From the NCBI RefSeq assembly GCF_000251105.1, contig NC_017034.1:1240001-1304000 (forward strand): a stretch of 64,000 nucleotides of DNA, given 5' to 3'. Below are positions 58,185-64,000 of the stretch, piece by piece. The stretch comes from Methanocella conradii HZ254 (GTDB lineage Archaea; Halobacteriota; Methanocellia; Methanocellales; Methanocellaceae). Numbering within the stretch: the first letter of the stretch is position 1; every line of letters begins with the position of its first letter. The notes beneath the pieces are model-generated. The model ran no database searches, was not told the DNA's origin, and worked only from the letters and a program-made list of their open reading frames with translations. Made by a program: the position numbers and the translations under genes.

Positions 58185-59330
58185 ATGGCAAACGAACCAT
58201 TACTCATGATACCGGGGCCAGTCATGCTCCACCCTCGGGTTCTAAAGGCAATGTCGAAACAGATGATAAACCATAGGGACAAGGCATTCTCAGAGATCTA
58301 TGATGAGTGCAGGAGCACGCTTCAATACGTTTTGAATACTAAGAATGATACATATGTGCTTACCGGATCGGGCTCGTGCGCCATGGAGGCGGCCGTCTCT
58401 AACCTGGTGAAGGGGGACAGGGTTGTCTCCATAGTGAATGGCAAGTTTGGCGAGCGGTTCAGGGACATAGCGCTAAGGTATGGCACCGTAGAAAGCCTGG
58501 AGTTCGAATGGGGCACGCCCATAGACTTAAAAAAGGTGGAGGATGCCCTGGCAAAGGGGGCAAAAGTTGTAACGATGGTGCATAATGAGACCTCTGCTGG
58601 CGTCAAGAACCCCGCCGAAGAGGTTGGGAGGCTCGCCAGGAAGTATGATGCGCTATTCGTGCTTGACTGTATAACTTCTGCGGGAGGCGACCTCGTCGAA
58701 GTAGACAGGTGGGGCGTGGACATAGCGGTTACGGGCGCCCAGAAGTGCCTCGGCGCCCCATCGGGGCTCTCGTCGGTGTCGGTAAGCAGGAAGGCGTGGG
58801 ACTCGATGGTCAAGAATCCGCCCTACTATATGGACTTGAAGAAATACAAGAAGTCCGCGGAGGCCGAGAGGTCCGAGACGCCATATACGCCGTCTATTAC
58901 CCTGTTTTATGGCATGCTGGAGGCAATGCGCATCATAAGGGAAGAGACCATGGAGAAGCGCATAGCACGCCACAGGAAGGGGGCGGAAGGCGTAAGGGCG
59001 GCCATGAAAGCCCTTGGCCTGGAGCTATACCCTGTCACGGATGAGCATACCGTGCTCTCCAATACGGTTACAGCAGTCAAGCTTCCAGGGGGAGTCACGG
59101 ACAAGGACCTGCGCGGCACCATGAAGTCCGACGACGGCGTGGCAATAGCGGGCGGCCAGGACAGGCTTAAGGGCAGGATTTTCAGGATTCCGACTATGAA
59201 CGCCTTCACCGAGGCGGACATGGCGAGGACGCTGGGCTCGCTGGAGAACGCCCTCATAAAGCTCAACGCGCTGGACAAGGGCAAAAAGAACGCTGGAGTA
59301 GAGGCTTTCAGAAAGGTATTTAATGGCTAA
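58185..59330 (+). CDS. Class V aminotransferase (alanine-glyoxylate type)
   Basis: A 381-residue class V PLP aminotransferase: MIPGPVMLHPRVLKAMSKQM, VLTGSGSCAMEAAVSNLVKG, VLDCITSAGGDLVEVDRWGV, and the PLP lysine in VTGAQKCLGAPSGLSSVSVS. The family includes serine-pyruvate and alanine-glyoxylate transaminases; methanogen homologues are reported to act on aspartate or serine, and the substrate cannot be fixed here. 20 bases upstream of ribC. Confidence 0.9.
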   Translation: MANEPLLMIPGPVMLHPRVLKAMSKQMINHRDKAFSEIYDECRSTLQYVLNTKNDTYVLTGSGSCAMEAAVSNLVKGDRVVSIVNGKFGERFRDIALRYGTVESLEFEWGTPIDLKKVEDALAKGAKVVTMVHNETSAGVKNPAEEVGRLARKYDALFVLDCITSAGGDLVEVDRWGVDIAVTGAQKCLGAPSGLSSVSVSRKAWDSMVKNPPYYMDLKKYKKSAEAERSETPYTPSITLFYGMLEAMRIIREETMEKRIARHRKGAEGVRAAMKALGLELYPVTDEHTVLSNTVTAVKLPGGVTDKDLRGTMKSDDGVAIAGGQDRLKGRIFRIPTMNAFTEADMARTLGSLENALIKLNALDKGKKNAGVEAFRKVFNG

Positions 59331-59349
59331 TAGTCGTAAAGGGGAGTAA

Positions 59350-59814
59350 ATGGCAAAAATCGGGATAGCGGATACCACGTTCGCCCGCTTCGACATGGGA
59401 AAGGCGGCCATCGACGAGCTGAAGAAGAACTGCTCGGCACAGATAGTGCGCTACACCGTGCCGGGCATCAAGGACCTCCCGGTGGCCTGTAAGAAGCTCT
59501 TCGACGAGCAGCATTGCGACATAGTGATGGCCCTGGGGATGCCCGGGAGCAAGCCGGTGGATAAGACCTGCGCCCACGAGGCGAGCATGGGCATCATCAT
59601 TTGCCAGCTCATGGTCAATAAGCACATCATAGAGGTGTTCGTCCACGAGGACGAGGCGCCCAACGAGAGGGAGCTTGCGGCTCTCATGGACAGGAGGGCT
59701 AGGGAGCACGCCTTGAACGTCGTGAAGCTGCTGTTCAAGCCGAAGATGCTTGAGAAGGAGGCGGGCACTGGCCAGAGGCAGGGCTATGAGGACGTGGGGC
59801 CCGCCCGAATATAA
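59350..59814 (+). CDS. ribC: Archaeal riboflavin synthase
   Basis: A 154-residue archaeal riboflavin synthase (MJ1184 type), related to lumazine synthase and not to bacterial RibE: IGIADTTFARFDMGKAAIDE, YTVPGIKDLPVACKKLFDEQ and MALGMPGSKPVDKTCAHEAS. It dismutates two lumazines to riboflavin. GGGGAG precedes the ATG. It is followed by ribH, which makes the substrate. Confidence 0.93.
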   Translation: MAKIGIADTTFARFDMGKAAIDELKKNCSAQIVRYTVPGIKDLPVACKKLFDEQHCDIVMALGMPGSKPVDKTCAHEASMGIIICQLMVNKHIIEVFVHEDEAPNERELAALMDRRAREHALNVVKLLFKPKMLEKEAGTGQRQGYEDVGPARI

Positions 59815-59831
59815 ACAAAGGTCAGGGTTAT

Positions 59832-60266
59832 ATGGCAGAAAAAGAGATTAGATTGGGCTTTGTCGTTGCGGAGTTCAACCGCGACCTGACATGGCAGATG
59901 GAGCTTTTAGGCAAAGAGCACGCGGCCTTTTTAGGCGCGAAGGTCGTAAAGACGCTGTACGTGCCGGGCGTCTATGACATGCCCCTGGCGGTCAAGAAGA
60001 TGGCCGAGGACAGGTCGCTGGACGCGATAGTGACCATCGGGAGCGTCATAGAGGGGGCGACAGACCATGACCAGGTCGTCATGGCGCAGGCGACCCGTAA
60101 AATAACCGACCTCGCCCTGGAGTATAATAAGCCCATCACCCTGGGCATCGCGGGGCCGGGCATGACCAGGATGGAGGCCAGCGAGCGCATCGAGTACTCG
60201 AAGAGGGCTGTGGAAGCCGCCGTAAAGATGGTCCGCCGCTTAAGTGAATATAAGGCCTCCGACTAA
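59832..60266 (+). CDS. ribH: 6,7-dimethyl-8-ribityllumazine synthase
   Basis: A 144-residue lumazine synthase: LGFVVAEFNRDLTWQMELLG, LYVPGVYDMPLAVKKMAEDR, and the active-site His in IGSVIEGATDHDQVVMAQAT. It forms a 60-mer or pentamer in relatives and feeds RibC, 17 bases upstream. The two make an operon for riboflavin/F420-related flavins (F420 itself needs the same pathway's ribityl precursor). Confidence 0.95.
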   Translation: MAEKEIRLGFVVAEFNRDLTWQMELLGKEHAAFLGAKVVKTLYVPGVYDMPLAVKKMAEDRSLDAIVTIGSVIEGATDHDQVVMAQATRKITDLALEYNKPITLGIAGPGMTRMEASERIEYSKRAVEAAVKMVRRLSEYKASD

Positions 60267-60277
60267 AAAGACCTTTT

Positions 60278-61435
60278 ATGCCCGGTAGACTGGACAGCGT
60301 GGAGGAGTCGGCAACCCTCAGGCTTGCGGATTTGACGGGCGAGCTGAAAAAGCAGGGCCGCGATATCCTGAGCTTCAACCTTGGAGAGCCCGATTTTAGC
60401 ACGCCGGCTAATATTATCGAGGCGGCTGCGAAGGCCCTCAGGTCGGGTAAGACGCATTATGCCCCGTCAGCGGGGATACCGGAGCTGAGGGAAGCCATCG
60501 CCGACAAGCTAAAAAAGGAAAACGGCATCGACGTCGCTGGCAATGATGTGCTGGTTACGCCCGGCGCTAAGCAGGCGATCTTTTATGCGTGCTTTAGCAT
60601 CCTTGAGGAGGGTGATGAGGCCATAGTCTTTGACCCTGGATGGGTATCCTATGACGCCTGCATAAAGATGAGCGGCGGGAAGACCGTGTGGGTGAAGTCG
60701 AATGAGGACGGCTCGCTCCCGGCTGAGCTTCCTGAGCATGTGAGTAATAAGACGAAGCTGATCATCATTAATAGCCCGAATAACCCGTCCGGGGCGGTGC
60801 TTGGCATAAAAGACCTGAGGCTGGTGGCAGACGTCGCCGGGGATAATGGCCTTTACGTCCTGTCAGATGAGATATACGAGAAGATAATCTATGAGGCGAA
60901 GCATTTAAGCATGGGGTCGATTATACCCGAAAGGACTATCACTGTTAACGGTTTTTCAAAGGCGTATGCAATGGCCGGGTGGCGCATAGGGTACGCCACG
61001 GCGCCGAAGCCCGTGCTCCAGAACATGCTAAAGGTCCAGCAGCACACGGTCTCAAGCCCGACAACCTTCGTCCAGTATGGGGCGCTCGCCGCCCTGACAG
61101 GCCCGCAGGATAGCGTTGAGCGGATGCGCCTCGAGTTCAAGCAGAGGCGGGACGTCGTCATCAAGGGTATAAGGGGTATGGGCCTGAGATGTGAAATGCC
61201 GCAGGGCGCGTTCTATGCCTGGCCAAAGGTCGATGGTAAGTCAGAGGAGTGGGCGGAAAGGTTCCTGGAGGCCGGCGTAGGGCTGACGCCCGGCTCCGCC
61301 TTCGGGCCGCACAGCGACGACCACGTAAGGATGTCCTACGCATCCTCGATGGAGGACATCAAGAAGGGCCTTGAGCGCATGGCAAAATTGCTCGGGGGCG
61401 GGGAAGGACGGACCGAAGACAAAAGGCAGAGATAG
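60278..61435 (+). CDS. Class I PLP aminotransferase (aspartate type)
   Basis: A 385-residue class I/II aminotransferase: SFNLGEPDFSTPANIIEAAA, YAPSAGIPELREAIADKLKK, IINSPNNPSGAVLGIKDLRL, the PLP lysine in VNGFSKAYAMAGWRIGYATA, and the C-terminal Arg region DDHVRMSYASSMEDI. Aspartate aminotransferase or a related archaeal enzyme of that family. Its stop TAG lies inside the ATAG that I propose as the start of the endonuclease gene. Confidence 0.92.
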   Translation: MPGRLDSVEESATLRLADLTGELKKQGRDILSFNLGEPDFSTPANIIEAAAKALRSGKTHYAPSAGIPELREAIADKLKKENGIDVAGNDVLVTPGAKQAIFYACFSILEEGDEAIVFDPGWVSYDACIKMSGGKTVWVKSNEDGSLPAELPEHVSNKTKLIIINSPNNPSGAVLGIKDLRLVADVAGDNGLYVLSDEIYEKIIYEAKHLSMGSIIPERTITVNGFSKAYAMAGWRIGYATAPKPVLQNMLKVQQHTVSSPTTFVQYGALAALTGPQDSVERMRLEFKQRRDVVIKGIRGMGLRCEMPQGAFYAWPKVDGKSEEWAERFLEAGVGLTPGSAFGPHSDDHVRMSYASSMEDIKKGLERMAKLLGGGEGRTEDKRQR

Positions 61436-62586
61436 TATCCAGGCGGCTCATAGAGCACTATGGGGCCTATAAAGGGCGTGAAGGCAGCCCTTTTGAAGTC
61501 CTGATAAAGACCATACTGTCCCAGAATACCACCGACCGTAACTCCGCTGCCGCTTTCGAGAGGCTTTTTTCCGCCTATGATACGCCAGAGAAGCTGGCTG
61601 ATGCGCCGGAAGAGGAAATCGCCAGGCTGATCCAGGTTGGCGGGCTGCACAGGATTAAGGCGAGGCGCATTAAAGACATCTCGAGGCTCGTCGTCGAGAG
61701 GTATGGCGGCGAGCTGGGTTTCGCATGTGAGGAGGACGTGGAGGCGGCGAGGCGCGAGCTTTTGAGCATTGAGGGTGTAGGCCCTAAGACGGCGGACTGC
61801 GTGCTATTATTCTCGTGTGGCAGGGACGTCATACCAGTCGATACCCACGTATTCAGGGTTACGAAGAGGCTGGGGATGGTGCCCGAAGATGCCAGCCACG
61901 AGGAGGCGCGCCGTATCCTCATGGAAGAGATTCCGCCGGGCATGAAAGGGTCTGTCCACGTATGCCTTATAAAGTTAGGCCGCGAGATATGTAAGGCGAG
62001 GGGCCCTAAACATAATATATGCTTTTTGCTCGACCTTTGCGATTATGCCCGGAAAATTGGGATATACAGGGCCGCAGAGGCCCGGCCTTACACGTTTATA
62101 GTAGATCGTATGCTTGGCCGCCTCGTTGCGTGGCTCCGCATCTTAGGATACGATACTAAAAGCGCGCTTGACTTCAAGCCGTCTAATGCCGAAGATAAGG
62201 CCCTGGTAGAAGCGGCTAAAAAGGAACGCCGCATCCTCGTGTCGCGTGACAGGGCGCTTGTCGACGCGGCAAAAAAGGCCGGCGTGGACGCGGTGCTGGT
62301 AAAGTCTGACGACGTAAAAGGGCAGCTTGAAGAGCTTATGAAGCGATACCCGCTGGACGTAGACCCCAACATGACCCGGTGTACCGCCTGCAACTCCACC
62401 CTGAGGGAGGCGAGCGGCTCCGATATCGATAAGATAAGGAAGGAAGCCCCATCACACCTCATAGATAGCCGCGCCTCCTTCTGGATCTGCAATGGGTGTG
62501 GCAAGGTCTACTGGCAGGGCAGCCATTGGCGTAACATATTGAAGACGGCAGAAGAAGTGAAAAGCTCCAGAAAGGCCCAGGACTAA
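61432..62586 (+). CDS. nth: Endonuclease III fused to a Mut7-C RNase domain
   Basis: A fusion of about 384 residues. Residues 1-215 are endonuclease III, a base-excision glycosylase/AP lyase (SPFEVLIKTILSQNTTDRNS; helix-hairpin-helix SIEGVGPKTADCVLLFSCGR with the catalytic Lys; catalytic Asp in IPVDTHVFRVTKRLG). The iron-sulfur region reads CKARGPKHNICFLLDLCDYA, with His where the second Cys is usual. Residues 220-384 are Mut7-C, a PIN-like domain (VDRMLGRLVAWLRILGYDTK, ILVSRDRALVDAAKKAGVDA) with a zinc ribbon (CTACNST, CNGCGKVYW). No ATG, GTG or TTG precedes the conserved region; ATA at 61432, overlapping the upstream stop, is the best candidate. Confidence 0.8.
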   Translation: MVSRRLIEHYGAYKGREGSPFEVLIKTILSQNTTDRNSAAAFERLFSAYDTPEKLADAPEEEIARLIQVGGLHRIKARRIKDISRLVVERYGGELGFACEEDVEAARRELLSIEGVGPKTADCVLLFSCGRDVIPVDTHVFRVTKRLGMVPEDASHEEARRILMEEIPPGMKGSVHVCLIKLGREICKARGPKHNICFLLDLCDYARKIGIYRAAEARPYTFIVDRMLGRLVAWLRILGYDTKSALDFKPSNAEDKALVEAAKKERRILVSRDRALVDAAKKAGVDAVLVKSDDVKGQLEELMKRYPLDVDPNMTRCTACNSTLREASGSDIDKIRKEAPSHLIDSRASFWICNGCGKVYWQGSHWRNILKTAEEVKSSRKAQD

Positions 62587-62656
62587 GTATTTAAACGATT
62601 GGCGTAATCCCTTATAGGGTGGAAAAACGTTCAACGTTGTAGACAGGCTGGTCACC

Positions 62657-62779
62657 ATGATCCATGCAGTGATCATATCTATCGTGGCATTGCTCGCCCT
62701 CTTCATAATGCCGCCCATTGGCATACTCCTATTATTATACTTGCGCAGCATAATCAGATATGAGGCCGCGGCCGGCTAA
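62657..62779 (+). CDS. Small single-helix membrane protein
   Basis: A 40-residue frame from ATG, almost all hydrophobic (AVIISIVALLALFIMPPIGI then LLLLYLRSIIRYEAAAG), a one- or two-pass membrane miniprotein. There is no strong ribosome-binding site, and the frame is open for 14 codons upstream. Such short membrane proteins are often overlooked. Function unknown. Confidence 0.45.
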   Translation: MIHAVIISIVALLALFIMPPIGILLLLYLRSIIRYEAAAG

Positions 62780-62791
62780 GCCTAAAACGCA

Positions 62792-62803
62792 GTATTTAAA
62801 TAC
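62792..62803 (+). promoter_or_regulatory. BoxA of pdxS, within a palindrome
   Basis: GTATTTAAATAC is a 12-bp palindrome that doubles as a BoxA, predicting transcript start near 62824, about 20 bases before the pdxS ATG. Confidence 0.5.
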
Positions 62804-62843
62804 CAAAAACCATTCTAAAATTAGCTAGTAAGAAGGACAGGAC

Positions 62844-63740
62844 ATGAAGCTAGAAGAGTTACGTCACGGCACCACGCTCCTTAAGAGAGGGTTCGCAAAA
62901 ATGCAGAAGGGGGGCGTCATCATGGACGTCACCAACAGGGAGCAGGCCCTCATAGCCGAAAGTGCGGGAGCCGTAGCGGTCATGGCCCTCCAGGCCGTGC
63001 CGGCCGACATCAGAAAGGCCGGGGGCGTAGCAAGGATGGCCGACCCCGCAATCATAGAGGACATCATAGACGCGGTCACCATACCTGTCATGGCCAAGGT
63101 GCGCATCGGCCACTTCGTGGAGGCCGAGATACTCGAGGCAATAGGCGTGGACATGATCGACGAGTCCGAGGTACTCACCCCTGCGGACAGCAAGTATCAT
63201 ATTGATAAGACCAGGTTTACCGTGCCATTCGTGTGCGGAGCACGCGACCTGGGGGAGGCGCTTCGCAGGATAGACGAGGGCGCAGCCATGATCCGCACGA
63301 AGGGCGAGGCTGGAACCGGGGACGTTTCTGAAGCGGTGAACCACATGAAGAAGATACAGGGCCAGATACGTGAGTTGAAGGGCCTGACCCATGAGGAGCT
63401 GATCAAGTATGCCAGGGCAATTGAAGCGCCCTCAGAACTGGTCATCGAGACGGCGAGGCTGCAGAGGCTTCCCGTGGTCAACTTCGCCGCGGGCGGCATA
63501 GCCACGCCGGCGGACGCGGCCCTGATGATGAGGCTGGGCGCTGACGGGGTATTCGTCGGGTCGGGCATATTCAAGTCGGAGAACCCTGAGAAGATGGCCA
63601 GGGCCATCGTGGAAGCGGTGAACAACTACGATAACCCGCCAAAGCTGGCCGAGATATCAAAGGGCATCGGCAGCCCGATGAAAGGAATAGGCGTCAGCGG
63701 CATGCCTGCCGAAGAAAAGATACAGGTAAGGGGCTGGTAA
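62844..63740 (+). CDS. pdxS: Pyridoxal 5'-phosphate synthase lyase subunit
   Basis: A 298-residue PdxS (TIM barrel), which makes PLP from ribose-5-phosphate, glyceraldehyde-3-phosphate and ammonia supplied by PdxT. Seen: GTTLLKRGFAKMQKGGVIMD, PVMAKVRIGHFVEAEILEAI (catalytic Lys region), RTKGEAGTGDVSEAVNHMKK, and ADGVFVGSGIFKSENPEKMA. AAGGAC is upstream of the ATG. PdxT is at 7252-7854, so the two genes are unlinked here. Confidence 0.97.
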   Translation: MKLEELRHGTTLLKRGFAKMQKGGVIMDVTNREQALIAESAGAVAVMALQAVPADIRKAGGVARMADPAIIEDIIDAVTIPVMAKVRIGHFVEAEILEAIGVDMIDESEVLTPADSKYHIDKTRFTVPFVCGARDLGEALRRIDEGAAMIRTKGEAGTGDVSEAVNHMKKIQGQIRELKGLTHEELIKYARAIEAPSELVIETARLQRLPVVNFAAGGIATPADAALMMRLGADGVFVGSGIFKSENPEKMARAIVEAVNNYDNPPKLAEISKGIGSPMKGIGVSGMPAEEKIQVRGW

Positions 63741-63843
63741 TAAAATATAAAAATGTAGGTGCATGACACCTACAATAAATTATTTTTTATTTCCTTTCCG
63801 TGTAGCTAAGGGAGTTTGGGTTTTAGCCATGCTTATTGTGGCG

Positions 63844-64000
63844 TTACCACCACCACACGCCCCATGGCCAGGCCCATCCACCCCACCACGGCCAGACCCA
63901 GGCGCCCCATGGCCATGCCCAGACGCCCCACCAGGCCGCAGCCGGCAGTGAGATGGCCAGAATGGCTAGCACGGAAAGAACGAATATGGCCAATTTCTTC
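63844..64000 (-). CDS. Partial gene for a secreted Trp-rich peptide
   Basis: The frame enters from the right edge, so the first residues are missing. Visible: a signal-peptide-like KKLAIFVLSVLAILAISLPAAA region (cleavage likely near AAA), then a tail of 29 residues with about 15 Trp, built from W, G, P, A and V (WWGVWAWPWGAW, then VWPWWGGWAWPWG, ending VWWW), with WAWPWG twice. No cysteine, no charge. I know no family of this kind; the tail could form a membrane-surface or wall-bound structure. The antisense strand reads as Pro-rich and is not coding. Confidence 0.65.
   Translation of the reverse strand, partial: KKLAIFVLSVLAILAISLPAAAWWGVWAWPWGAWVWPWWGGWAWPWGVWWW

Noticed and set aside
59250..59360. 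FMN riboswitch upstream of ribC-ribH
   Set aside because: The gap is only 19 bases and follows a coding region; no RFN-type structure can fit.
63763..63951. Plus-strand Pro-rich frame at the right edge
   Set aside because: It is the antisense of the Trp-rich peptide gene; Trp codons (TGG) read backward as CCA, giving artificial proline.

Overview
The window is a stretch of a euryarchaeal methanogen chromosome, most like the Methanocellales (Methanocella / Rice Cluster I). Evidence read from the sequence: an archaeal ribosomal-protein superoperon with archaeal-only members (S4e, L19e, L32e, RNase P component 1, a SUI1-type aIF1, SPOUT1-like methyltransferase, Cbf5), methanogenesis marker proteins 2 and 12, A-type ATP synthase subunits H and I, archaeal SepF, NreA, DUF2551, DUF2769, archaeal riboflavin synthase, an intron-containing tRNA-Ser, BoxA/TATA promoters and no bacterial signature genes. 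The genus is an inference from gene content and composition; the species is not resolved.

Layout. 1-10.6 kb: a minus-strand PUA protein / sepF / ZPR1-like operon, an orphan ahaH-ahaI pair ending in a strong hairpin, a PAS regulator interrupted at a 13-G tract, methanogenesis marker 12, pdxT, a toroid-repeat protein, an anchored alpha/beta hydrolase and a CARF-wHTH regulator. 10.6-20 kb: tRNA-Leu(CAA), a SPASM radical SAM enzyme, a NifX-like protein and a small Cys-rich peptide, a USP gene, then an Lrp / soluble MgtE-like / variant NRAMP cluster, a SWIM protein, a PflX-type radical SAM enzyme and DUF2284. 20-31.9 kb: MFS transporter, DUF2769, Spl-type radical SAM, NreA, cis-prenyltransferase, DUF2551, a COG2108 radical SAM enzyme, MTA phosphorylase with a phosphoribosyltransferase, DUF211 with a VIT/CCC1 protein, and a PAS histidine kinase.

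31.9-33.9 kb is mobile-element debris: a hairpin resembling an IS200/IS605 end (a second copy lies at 55.3 kb), a duplicated 28-bp sequence, and a decayed DDE transposase inside recognisable terminal inverted repeats. A second PAS histidine kinase follows.

36-53.3 kb is the ribosomal superoperon: SPOUT methyltransferase, L3, L4, L23, L2, S19, L22, S3, L29, aIF1, Rnp1, S17, L14, L24, S4e, L5, S14, S8, L6, L32e, L19e, L18, S5, L30, L15, SecY, Adk, a DUF106 insertase-like protein, Cmk and Cbf5, followed by tRNA-Ser(GGA) with an intron. Genes are all on the plus strand and nearly touching or overlapping, so most are probably co-transcribed and translationally coupled.

53.3-64 kb: a 21-bp tandem repeat, a Trp/Gly-rich small secreted protein, DUF47, an isocitrate/isopropylmalate dehydrogenase-family gene next to methanogenesis marker 2, two aminotransferases around ribC-ribH, an endonuclease III-Mut7-C fusion with no ordinary start codon, pdxS, and at the very end a partial gene for an extremely tryptophan-rich secreted peptide. 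PdxS and PdxT, which work as one PLP synthase, sit 55 kb apart.

Most unusual items: the poly-G tract that switches the reading frame of a PAS regulator, the Trp-rich exported peptides, the NRAMP protein lacking the usual metal-binding Met and paired with a soluble MgtE-like sensor, and small Cys-rich peptides scattered among four radical SAM enzymes.
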